Source of the DNA: Bacillota bacterium
Lineage (GTDB): Bacteria > Bacillota > Clostridia > Peptostreptococcales > Anaerovoracaceae
Assembly: GCA_017619985.1 (NCBI GenBank)
Contig: JAFZRG010000066.1
Location: forward strand, 1-7,075
Direction of reading: 5' to 3'
DNA: 7,075 nucleotides
Both the position numbers and the translations under genes were made by a program. Below are positions 1-5,448 of the stretch, piece after piece; the stretch's first letter is position 1; every line of letters starts with the position of its first letter. The notes under the pieces were generated by a model. That model made no database searches. It was not told the origin of the DNA and was given only the letters and a program-made list of their open reading frames with translations.

Positions 1-2
1 AA

Positions 3-98
3 TTCCTGGAGGTCACCGCGGTCGTCGAAGACGACCGGATGTACCAGGTCGCGGGGAGAGCTATCCCATCTCCGTCAGATACTGCCAGTAACGGGTAG
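3..98 (+). CDS. Possible 3' end of an unidentified gene (partial)
   Basis: A plus-strand frame is open from the left edge to a TAG at 96-98, giving a 31-residue tail that begins FLEVTAVVEDDRMYQ. In the first 18 codons, outside the neighbouring gene, almost every third base is G or C (17 of 18), as expected for a real gene in this GC-rich DNA. That pattern decays where the frame enters the convergent gene, whose 3' end it would overlap by 38 bases. I do not recognise the family and no domain can be named. Nothing else explains bases 1-60. The tail is short and the overlap long for convergent genes, so this may be chance. Confidence 0.3.
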   Translation, partial: FLEVTAVVEDDRMYQVAGRAIPSPSDTASNG

Positions 99-801
99 GG
101 ATGAAGTGCTTCTGCAGCTGCGGATTCGCGCGCTGCGCGATGGCCGCGGTGCGGAAATAGCCGCGCCACAGCTCCCGGTACTGTTCTTCGTCCGTGGTGT
201 ACTGAGGCGAAAAGTCTTTCGGCAAAGAACGCATGAACCAGCTGCCTTCCGATGCGAAGGCAGCTTTTTCTCTGCCTACGTCGTGGATGATGAAAGGCTC
301 TTCACGAAAGCGGTTCAGAAAATGCGGCATGACCGTCTGGATGAGGTCGCAGTTCGGCGCGATGGCTGCGTACAGGACTTCCCCCTGCGGGCTTTGTACG
401 ACAGAAAAGCGCAGGATACCCAGGATGCGGTCCGCTTCCCAGGACACCTTATGATTGAGCACATCGATGCGCCGCACGGTCTCGCTGCCGTGCAGCCTGT
501 CGACGTCTTTGCCGAGTCTGAACCCCAGAAACACATACCGGAGCACGTCCATCTCTTTTCCGTCTTCGGCCGTCAGCCACGCCTGATAAGCCCTGCGCAG
601 TGCCGCGGGGCTTATCTTCTTTTCGATGGCTTTCGCCACCTTTTCGGATTTTTCGAGGTCCGTCCGCACCTGCATCTGCCGGCCGAGGCTGAGCTGCACG
701 TCTTTGCGCATCGGGATGATATCGTCCGCCTTTTCCGTATAGACGTGCTCGTAAAAGCAAGTGAGCAGGCCGTCGAACGTGTTGTCGTAGAGGTATTCCA
801 T
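61..801 (-). CDS. DUF4130 / TIGR03915 family putative DNA repair protein
   Basis: This 246-residue soluble protein matches what I know of the TIGR03915/DUF4130 family, the habitual partner of TIGR03916 radical SAM proteins. Family landmarks are visible: an N-terminal YDNTFDGLLTCFYE segment (5-18), a central E-A-D-R-I-L-G-I-L-R-F block (122-132), a Y-A-A-I-A-P-N segment (144-150) followed by PHFLNRF (159-165), IIHDVGR (171-177), and the C-terminal ending W-R-G-Y-F ... P-T-R-Y-W-Q-Y-L-T-E (212-244). The biochemical role is unknown. In some bacteria a related DUF4130 domain is fused to a uracil-DNA-glycosylase-like domain (family knowledge); no such domain is present here. Its start codon lies only two bases after the stop codon of the radical SAM gene, so the two should be co-transcribed and probably translationally coupled. 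No terminator with a T tract is seen in the 60 bases after its stop codon. Confidence 0.9.
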   Translation of the reverse strand: MEYLYDNTFDGLLTCFYEHVYTEKADDIIPMRKDVQLSLGRQMQVRTDLEKSEKVAKAIEKKISPAALRRAYQAWLTAEDGKEMDVLRYVFLGFRLGKDVDRLHGSETVRRIDVLNHKVSWEADRILGILRFSVVQSPQGEVLYAAIAPNCDLIQTVMPHFLNRFREEPFIIHDVGREKAAFASEGSWFMRSLPKDFSPQYTTDEEQYRELWRGYFRTAAIAQRANPQLQKHFIPTRYWQYLTEMG

Positions 802-803
802 GG

Positions 804-2255
804 CTATTCGATCCTCAGCTGGGGCTGACCCAGAAAACGCTCGTCGGTCTGGGCGAACAGGTCGATCTGCTGTCCGCCGGACTGCAGGATCATGTGCTCG
901 CGCAGATCGTCCTGCTGCACGTGGCCTCCGTAATATTTGCCGCCGACAGTGATGAAGTACTTTGCGCGCTTGAGCACGACGCCCATGCGCTTCAGATCGT
1001 CGTAGGTGAGGGCTGCCACCTTGCGCTGGCGCAGGATGCGGCCCGCGGAGATGGTACCGATGCCCGGGATGCGCAGGATCTCCTCCGGGCTTGCCCGGTT
1101 GATCTCCATGGGGAAGTGCTCCGGGTGGCGCAGCGCCCAGGCGATCTTCGGGTCCAGCTGCAGGTCGAGGTTCGGATGCGCGTCGTCGAGGATCTCGCCG
1201 GCCTCGAAGCCGTAGAAGCGCATGAGCCAGTCCGCCTGGTACAGCCGGTGCTCCCGGGTGAGCGGCACGGAGGTGCCGACGGCGGGCAGCAGGGGCGAGG
1301 ACATCAGCGGGATGTAGGCGGAGAAATAGACGCGCTTCATGAAAAACTGTTTATACAGCGCGTGGGACAGCGCCAGGATCTGCCGGTCGCTCTCGCCGGA
1401 AGCGCCGACCATGAGCTGCGTCGTCTGCCCGGCCGGGGCGAAACGGGCTTCCTGCACGGCCATTTTCGCGTCGATCTGGCGCAGGGTCAGCTGTTTGCCC
1501 GCGCCGCGGAACACGAGCTGGTCCGTACTGTAGGGACTGCGCTCCGGCGGGGTCTCGCCGAGCATCGCGATGCCGCCTTCCGGCAGCTGCTTCGGGCGGT
1601 AGCGGTATTTCGAATACTTGTTGCCGGCCCCGATCAGGGACCGCTGTTCCGCCATCGTATCGGTGATCTGCCGCATGGGGCTTAAGATGCCCTCGGCTTT
1701 TTTCTGCGGCGCCAGGGCTGCCAGGCTCTCGCGGCTGGGCAGTTCGATGTTGACGCTCAGGCGGTCCGCCAGCATGCCGATGCGGTGCACGATCTCGGGG
1801 CTTCCTCCGGGGATGATCTTCGCGTGGATGTAGCCGAGGAAACCGAAGTCCTCGCGCAGCATGCGCAGACTCTCACAGATCTCTTCGAGCGTTTTGTCCG
1901 GGCTCCCGTCCACGGCCGAACTCAGAAACAGACCTTCGATGTAGTTCCTGCGGTAGAATTCCATCGTGAGCTCCGCCAGTTCGCGCGGGATGAACGAGGC
2001 CCGCGGCGTCTCGTTGCTGCGCCGGTTGACGCAGTAGGCGCAGTCATAGACGCAGCGGTTCGTGTAGAGCACTTTGAGCAGAGAGATGCACCGCCCGTCC
2101 GCGGTCCACGAATGGCAGATGCCCATGGCGGCCGCGCTGCCCAGATGGCCGTCCTGCCCGCGCCGCTCGCTGCCGGAACTGCTGCACGACACGTCGTACT
2201 TGGCGGCGTCGGTCAGGATCTTCAGTTTTTCCATCACGGTCTCGAAGTTCTGCAT
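804..2255 (-). CDS. TIGR03916 family putative DNA modification/repair radical SAM protein
   Basis: This 483-residue protein has a CxxxCxxC cluster-binding motif at C68, C72 and C75 (RCVYDCAYC), which ligates the [4Fe-4S] cluster of radical SAM enzymes. Just before it is the family-typical N terminus with AKYDVSCSSSG (18-28) and a G-I-C-H-S-W segment (45-50). A C-terminal helix-hairpin-helix-like region at about 384-436 (INRASPEEILRIPGIG, then a second hairpin) suggests contact with DNA. Family assignment is by these features and by the adjacent DUF4130 partner. Substrate and product are not known. The reading frame stays open to base 2756, but that extension is antisense to surE and is rejected. 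The chosen ATG at 2255 encodes MQNFETV; an in-frame ATG at 2234 (MEKLKIL) is the alternative. The upstream promoter would start transcription almost at the first ATG, and neither start has a good ribosome binding site. A LexA-like palindrome lies in the promoter. Confidence 0.92.
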   Translation of the reverse strand: MQNFETVMEKLKILTDAAKYDVSCSSSGSERRGQDGHLGSAAAMGICHSWTADGRCISLLKVLYTNRCVYDCAYCVNRRSNETPRASFIPRELAELTMEFYRRNYIEGLFLSSAVDGSPDKTLEEICESLRMLREDFGFLGYIHAKIIPGGSPEIVHRIGMLADRLSVNIELPSRESLAALAPQKKAEGILSPMRQITDTMAEQRSLIGAGNKYSKYRYRPKQLPEGGIAMLGETPPERSPYSTDQLVFRGAGKQLTLRQIDAKMAVQEARFAPAGQTTQLMVGASGESDRQILALSHALYKQFFMKRVYFSAYIPLMSSPLLPAVGTSVPLTREHRLYQADWLMRFYGFEAGEILDDAHPNLDLQLDPKIAWALRHPEHFPMEINRASPEEILRIPGIGTISAGRILRQRKVAALTYDDLKRMGVVLKRAKYFITVGGKYYGGHVQQDDLREHMILQSGGQQIDLFAQTDERFLGQPQLRIE

Positions 2256-2261
2256 GCCCTT

Positions 2262-2291
2262 ATTATACCGCAGAAAAGAACATATGTTCAA
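2262..2291 (-). promoter_or_regulatory. Promoter of the radical SAM/DUF4130 operon
   Basis: On the minus strand a perfect -10 hexamer TATAAT occupies 2267-2262. A TTGAAC -35 hexamer (four of six consensus bases) occupies 2291-2286, with an 18-base spacer; TGAACA one base downstream gives a 17-base spacer and an equal match. The predicted transcript start, near 2255, coincides with the first possible ATG of the radical SAM gene. Confidence 0.6.
2278..2289. promoter_or_regulatory. Predicted LexA (SOS) operator
   Basis: GAACATATGTTC is a perfect 12-base palindrome. It fits the core of the Firmicutes LexA/DinR box, CGAAC-RNRY-GTTYG, at every core position; only the outermost C and G are replaced by A and A. 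It overlaps the -35 hexamer and spacer of the radical SAM operon promoter, where a bound repressor would block RNA polymerase. It also covers the place where the -35 element of the surE promoter would be. By a rough equal-base calculation, GAAC-N4-GTTC would arise by chance in an 87-base gap only about once in a thousand. The lexA gene is not in the window, so the assignment rests on motif and position. Confidence 0.6.
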
Positions 2292-2301
2292 CCCTGAAAT
2301 G

Positions 2302-2310
2302 TGATACAAT
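2302..2310 (+). promoter_or_regulatory. Extended -10 promoter of surE
   Basis: TGATACAAT gives a TG-N extension followed by TACAAT (five of six -10 consensus bases), with transcription expected to start near 2317. No good -35 hexamer is seen at the right distance (2282-2287 reads ATATGT, inside the LexA-like palindrome). The expected -35 position overlaps the -35 of the opposite-strand promoter, so polymerases on the two promoters probably exclude each other. Confidence 0.5.
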
Positions 2311-2342
2311 ATGTCCGTAGTCTCGAACGGAAAGGATCCATC

Positions 2343-3122
2343 ATGAACATACTCATCAGCAACGACGACGGCGTTTTCAAATACGGACTGAAGGTCCTGG
2401 CCAACGCGCTGGCGTCCATGGAAGACGTCAACGTATACGTGGTCGGACCGTCGCAGAACCGCTCCTGCGCGGGTCACGGGCTGTTCCTGCACGACGACAT
2501 CATCGTCGAAGAATACAGCAAAGAGGGCTTTGACCGCGTAGAGGGCGTGTGGAGCTGCAGCGGCACGCCGGCGGACTGCGTCAAGACCGGCGTCTCCATC
2601 GCACGCTACAAGGGCATCCCCATCGACATGGTCTGCACCGGGGTCAACCACGGATCGAACCTGGGCCGCGACATCCACTACTCCGGCACGATCTCTGCGG
2701 CCATGGAAGGGCTGTTCCTGGGCATCCCGTCCATCGCGTTCTCGCTGTGCAGCCACGAGGCGCTATATTTCGAGGCGTTCCCGGCGCTCATCCCCAGAGT
2801 CGTGAAGGCGGCGAAAGGCAACGTGCCGCGCGACACGATCATCTCCGTCAACGTGCCGGACATTCCGGCGGAGCAGCTGAAGGGCGTCAAGGTCTGCACC
2901 ATCGGTCCGCGCGACTATACGGACGGCATCCGTCCGGTCCAGGAGCTCGACAACGGCGGCATATGGCACTATGTTTCCAACGCGACGTACCGCGAAAATC
3001 CCGATCCCGACTGGGACGTGACCGCCTGGCAGGAAGGCTGGGTCACCATTACGCCGGTGCAGATGATGCACGAGAACGCGAAGATGATGGATCTCGTGCG
3101 CAGCTGGAAGATCGGCCTGTAG
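2343..3122 (+). CDS. surE: 5'/3'-nucleotidase SurE
   Basis: SurE is a metal-dependent cytoplasmic phosphatase that removes phosphate from nucleoside 5'- and 3'-monophosphates (EC 3.1.3.5), with activity on short polyphosphate in some species. The 259-residue length is normal for the family. The N terminus MNILISNDDG carries the metal-binding pair D8-D9. S41 (in PSQNRSCAGHG) and N102 (in CTGVNHGSNLG) fit the other two metal ligands, and CSGTPADCV (72-80) and YSGTISAAMEG (113-123) are further family signatures. The ATG at 2343 is chosen because the protein then begins exactly as SurE proteins do and AAAGGA (2331-2336) sits six bases upstream; an upstream GTG at 2301 lies inside the -10 box. It diverges from the DNA repair operon and shares its control region. 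No T-tract terminator follows it, so it may read through into the thiolase gene. Confidence 0.97.
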   Translation: MNILISNDDGVFKYGLKVLANALASMEDVNVYVVGPSQNRSCAGHGLFLHDDIIVEEYSKEGFDRVEGVWSCSGTPADCVKTGVSIARYKGIPIDMVCTGVNHGSNLGRDIHYSGTISAAMEGLFLGIPSIAFSLCSHEALYFEAFPALIPRVVKAAKGNVPRDTIISVNVPDIPAEQLKGVKVCTIGPRDYTDGIRPVQELDNGGIWHYVSNATYRENPDPDWDVTAWQEGWVTITPVQMMHENAKMMDLVRSWKIGL

Positions 3123-3138
3123 AAGGGCCGCGGCCCTT
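3123..3138. repeat. 16-base perfect palindrome between surE and the thiolase promoter
   Basis: AAGGGCCGCGGCCCTT reads the same on both strands and begins directly after the surE stop codon. As RNA it could form a six-pair stem with a CGCG loop, but no T run follows on either strand, so it is not a standard intrinsic terminator. Its last two bases are the first two of the thiolase -35 hexamer. It could be an operator, a pause or mRNA 3'-end stabiliser for surE, or chance. Confidence 0.5.
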
Positions 3139-3165
3139 GAAAAGGCGCCGGATATACGATAAAAT
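3137..3165 (+). promoter_or_regulatory. Promoter of the acetyl-CoA acetyltransferase gene
   Basis: TTGAAA at 3137-3142 (five of six consensus) and TAAAAT at 3160-3165 (five of six) are separated by the optimal 17 bases. Transcription would start near 3172 and leave a leader of about 55 bases, with AGGAGG at 3212-3217, nine bases before the ATG. This is the best promoter in the window. The leader shows no clear riboswitch or attenuator structure. Confidence 0.75.
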
Positions 3166-3226
3166 AAATTGTTAGACGTTATCGTTCACTTAGCAAACCA
3201 TTCAAATATTTAGGAGGACAAATCAC

Positions 3227-4405
3227 ATGAGAGAAGTAGTCATTGCCAGCGCAGCCAGAACACCCATCGGCAGCTTCGGTGGAACCCTGAAGAACACCAC
3301 CGCGGTCACCCTCGGCAAGACCGTTGTCGAAGAGGCTGTTAAGAGAGCTGGCATCAAGCCCGAACAGGTCGACGAGCTCGTATTCGGCTGCGTACTGCAG
3401 GCCGGCCTGGGTCAGAACGTCGCACGTCAGGTCTCCCTGGCAGCAGGTCTCCCCAAGGAGACTCCCGCAATGACCATCAATAAGGTCTGCGGTTCCGGTC
3501 TGCGCAGCGTAGGCCTGGCCGCCCAGATCATCAAGGCAGGCGACGCTGACATCGTCATCGCCGGCGGCACCGAATCCATGTCCCTGGCTCCCTACGCCAT
3601 GCCCGCAGCACGCTGGGGCGCGAGAATGTTCGACACCAAGATGGTCGACGTTATGGTCAACGACGGTCTGTGGGACGCGTTCAACCAGTATCACATGGGC
3701 GTGACCGCTGAGAACGTCGCCGAACAGTGGGGCATCACCAGAGAAGAGCTCGACGAGTTCTCCCTGAAGTCCCAGCAGAAGGCCGAAGCCGCCATCAAGG
3801 CCGGCAAGTTCAAGGACGAGATCGTTCCCGTGGTCATCCCGCAGAAGAAGGGCGATCCCATCGTCTTCGACACCGACGAATATCCCAAGTTCGGCGCTTC
3901 CCTCGAGAAGATGGCCAAGCTGAAGCCCGCCTTCAAGAAGGACGGCGTCGTGACCGCAGCCAACGCTTCCGGCATCAACGACTCCGCAGCCGCTCTCGTC
4001 GTCATGAGCGCGGAGAAGGCCGCAGAGCTGGGCATCGAGCCCCTGTGCAAGATCGTTTCCTACGCTTCCGCAGGCGTTGACCCCTCCATCATGGGCGTAG
4101 GCCCCATCCCCGCCTCCAAGAAGGCGCTGGACAAGGCCGGCCTCACCGTGGATGACATCGATCTGTTCGAAGCGAACGAAGCCTTCGCGGCGCAGTCCGT
4201 CGCAGTCGGCAGAGAACTGCAGATCCCCGAAGAGAAGCTGAACGTCAACGGCGGCGCGATTGCTCTGGGTCACCCCATCGGCGCATCCGGCGCCCGTATC
4301 CTCATCACCCTCATCTACGAGATGAAGAAGAGAGGCTGCAAGAAGGGTCTGGCGACCCTGTGCATCGGCGGCGGCATGGGCACTGCCATGATCGTCGAGA
4401 TGTAA
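3227..4405 (+). CDS. thlA: Acetyl-CoA acetyltransferase (thiolase II)
   Basis: This enzyme joins two acetyl-CoA molecules into acetoacetyl-CoA (EC 2.3.1.9), the first step toward butyrate and related products, and can run in reverse; it acts in the cytoplasm. The 392-residue length is standard. The catalytic residues are visible: nucleophile C88 in NKVCGSG, H349 in GGAIALGHPIGASG, and C379 in LCIGGGMG. NEAF (317-320) is the other family motif at the active site. The start is fixed by AGGAGG nine bases upstream and by the usual N terminus MREVVIASAARTPIGSFGG. It stands alone, without the crotonase, dehydrogenase or acyl-CoA dehydrogenase genes that often accompany it in butyrate producers. Its codons differ from its neighbours: all lysines are AAG and 7 of 11 arginines are AGA, whereas surE uses CGC in 8 of 10. 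With the strong promoter and double terminator this points to high expression. Confidence 0.97.
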   Translation: MREVVIASAARTPIGSFGGTLKNTTAVTLGKTVVEEAVKRAGIKPEQVDELVFGCVLQAGLGQNVARQVSLAAGLPKETPAMTINKVCGSGLRSVGLAAQIIKAGDADIVIAGGTESMSLAPYAMPAARWGARMFDTKMVDVMVNDGLWDAFNQYHMGVTAENVAEQWGITREELDEFSLKSQQKAEAAIKAGKFKDEIVPVVIPQKKGDPIVFDTDEYPKFGASLEKMAKLKPAFKKDGVVTAANASGINDSAAALVVMSAEKAAELGIEPLCKIVSYASAGVDPSIMGVGPIPASKKALDKAGLTVDDIDLFEANEAFAAQSVAVGRELQIPEEKLNVNGGAIALGHPIGASGARILITLIYEMKKRGCKKGLATLCIGGGMGTAMIVEM

Positions 4406-4423
4406 TTCTCACAAAGCCAAACG

Positions 4424-4454
4424 AAAAACGGGCCGCATAAGCGGTCCGTTTTTT
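4424..4454 (+). terminator. Intrinsic terminator of the thiolase gene
   Basis: Arms 4429-4436 (CGGGCCGC) and 4441-4448 (GCGGTCCG) form an eight-pair stem with an ATAA loop and one G-U pair, followed by six T (4449-4454). Five A (4424-4428) before the stem can extend it. Read on the minus strand the A run gives five T, so it could also stop transcripts of the convergent transporter. There, however, the G-U pair becomes a C-A mismatch, so it should work best for the thiolase. Confidence 0.87.
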
Positions 4455-4465
4455 ATGCGCTTTTT

Positions 4466-4495
4466 CCGGCAGTTCAGTCTGCCGGTTTTGTTTTT
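4466..4495 (+). terminator. Second, backup terminator overlapping the transporter's 3' end
   Basis: CCGGCAG (4466-4472) and CTGCCGG (4479-4485) form a perfect seven-pair stem with a six-base loop, followed by TTTTGTTTTT (4486-4495). It has the right form and polarity to catch plus-strand transcripts passing the first hairpin. The stop codon of the convergent transporter gene (4474-4476) lies in its loop, so the DNA is shared between terminator and coding sequence. Confidence 0.55.
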
Positions 4496-5346
4496 ACGGA
4501 ATACAGCGTGATGCCGATCAGCACGAGCAGCCCGCCCAGGATGGCTTTTGCGGACAGCACCTCGTGCAGGAAGACGACGCCCAGCACGCCGGCTACGAGC
4601 GGATTGAGCGCGCACAGCAGTCCGGCCGTTTCCGCCGACGTGCCGCTCTGCGCCACGGGCTGCAGGGTAAAGCCAAAGCCGCTGCAGACGATCGCAAGCG
4701 CGAGGATGCATGCCCAGGAAGCTGCGCTCTGCGGCAGGTGGGGCGATTCGAACAGGAAGGACGCCGCCAGGCTCAGGACGCCGACCGCAGCGACTTGCAG
4801 GATACCGGCCGTCAGCGAATCGATGCCGCTGTGGGACAGCCTGTCCGTCGCGATAATGGTGAACGCATAGCAGAACGCGGACGCCATTGCCAGCAGGATG
4901 CCGATGCCGGGACCCGCGCTGCCTGCCAGGGTCAGCAGGGCGACGCCTGCCAGACAGATCAGAGAGGCAGCGATGGCTTTCTTTTCCGGCATGCGGCGCA
5001 GCAGGACAGCCTGCAGGAACGGGACGATCACGATAGCCGTGTTCTGCAGGAACGCGACGGTGCTGGTCGGCGCATAACGCAGGGACGCCAGCTCCGTCGC
5101 CATGGTCAGGAAGAACAGGGTCCCCATGATGAAGCCTGCCCGGTATTCCGCGGGTTTGGCTGCCCGGAGCTGCCTGTGAAACAGCGGGATCAGCAGAGCG
5201 AAAGCGATCAGGGACCGCAGCGCCATCAGGTTGAAAACGTCCATGCCGGCAAGAACGATCTTGGAAAACAGCATGCTGGTGGCGCGGGCGGAAATGACCG
5301 CCGCCAGAAGGATCTCGGATTGTCTGCGGGTAAGTCTGGTATGCAT
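4474..5346 (-). CDS. EamA/DMT-family transporter
   Basis: This 290-residue inner-membrane protein has the tandem-repeat layout of drug/metabolite transporters. A first EamA repeat covers about 11-141 and a second about 146-285, together giving about ten hydrophobic segments (roughly 12-30, 38-56, 70-88, 93-114, 123-141, 146-165, 176-198, 211-228, 240-260, 264-284). Both repeats end with the typical G-V-x-L-L / G-L-L-V-L-I-G pattern, the second preceded by FLHEVLS. Family members mostly export amino acids, other metabolites or toxic compounds; the substrate cannot be read from sequence. The ATG at 5346 is chosen because AAAGGAG lies six bases upstream; a TTG seven codons earlier would put that ribosome binding site inside the gene. 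It is divergent from a LysR-type regulator that probably controls it. Confidence 0.93.
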   Translation of the reverse strand: MHTRLTRRQSEILLAAVISARATSMLFSKIVLAGMDVFNLMALRSLIAFALLIPLFHRQLRAAKPAEYRAGFIMGTLFFLTMATELASLRYAPTSTVAFLQNTAIVIVPFLQAVLLRRMPEKKAIAASLICLAGVALLTLAGSAGPGIGILLAMASAFCYAFTIIATDRLSHSGIDSLTAGILQVAAVGVLSLAASFLFESPHLPQSAASWACILALAIVCSGFGFTLQPVAQSGTSAETAGLLCALNPLVAGVLGVVFLHEVLSAKAILGGLLVLIGITLYSVKTKPAD

Positions 5347-5368
5347 GGGAGACTCCTTTCTTGACAAG

Positions 5369-5397
5369 AGTATAGCACCGGCGTATTGTTGAGGAAA
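5369..5397 (-). promoter_or_regulatory. Promoter of the EamA transporter gene
   Basis: On the minus strand TATACT (5374-5369, five of six) is preceded by TGC, an extended -10 element. The -35 position at a 17-base spacer (5397-5392) reads TTTCCT, a poor match, as is common for promoters needing an activator. Transcription is expected to start near 5362, leaving a short leader of about 16 bases that carries the ribosome binding site. Confidence 0.5.
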
Positions 5398-5416
5398 AGA
5401 ACAAGAAGCATATAAT
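5389..5416 (+). promoter_or_regulatory. Promoter of the LysR-type regulator gene
   Basis: A perfect TATAAT at 5411-5416 and TTGAGG at 5389-5394 (four of six) are separated by 16 bases. Transcription should begin near 5423, inside the CTTTGA-N7-TCAAAG dyad. AAGAA (5403-5407) and TTCTT (5416-5420) form a further AT-rich inverted repeat around the -10 box. This promoter and the divergent transporter promoter overlap at their -35 regions. Confidence 0.55.
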
Positions 5417-5417
5417 T

Positions 5418-5436
5418 CTTTGACGATTCATCAAAG
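5418..5436. promoter_or_regulatory. Predicted LysR-type regulator binding site (T-N11-A dyad)
   Basis: CTTTGA (5418-5423) and TCAAAG (5431-5436) form a perfect inverted repeat with a seven-base spacer. It contains the T-N11-A core (T5421 to A5433) typical of LysR-family sites. Its centre, 5427, is about 65 bases upstream of the predicted transporter transcript start, the usual place of the recognition site. It also covers the predicted start of the regulator's own transcript and overlaps its ribosome binding site, fitting negative autoregulation. Confidence 0.57.
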
Positions 5437-5448
5437 GAGTTTTGACGG

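Noticed and set aside
19..37. Perfect eight-pair hairpin CGGTCGTC-GAA-GACGACCG after the DUF4130 gene as a terminator
   Set aside because: No T tract follows on either strand, the loop is only three bases, and the symmetry follows from Val-Val-Glu-Asp-Asp-Arg codons of the possible plus-strand frame.
894..1685. 263-residue plus-strand open frame opposite the radical SAM gene
   Set aside because: It lies wholly inside a well-supported gene on the other strand, has low-complexity composition, and no ribosome binding site or recognisable motif.
2256..2756. N-terminal extension of the radical SAM reading frame (167 more residues)
   Set aside because: It is antisense to the 5' half of surE, crosses the promoters, and is rich in D, A, V and R as expected for the shadow of a GC-rich gene. 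The family N terminus begins near MQNFETVMEKLKIL.
3172..3226. Riboswitch or attenuator in the thiolase leader
   Set aside because: The predicted leader is only about 55 bases, AT-rich, and shows no stable paired elements or terminator-like hairpin.
3179..4273. 364-residue minus-strand open frame opposite the thiolase
   Set aside because: The plus strand encodes an unmistakable thiolase with all catalytic residues. The opposite frame is a glycine- and aspartate-rich shadow.
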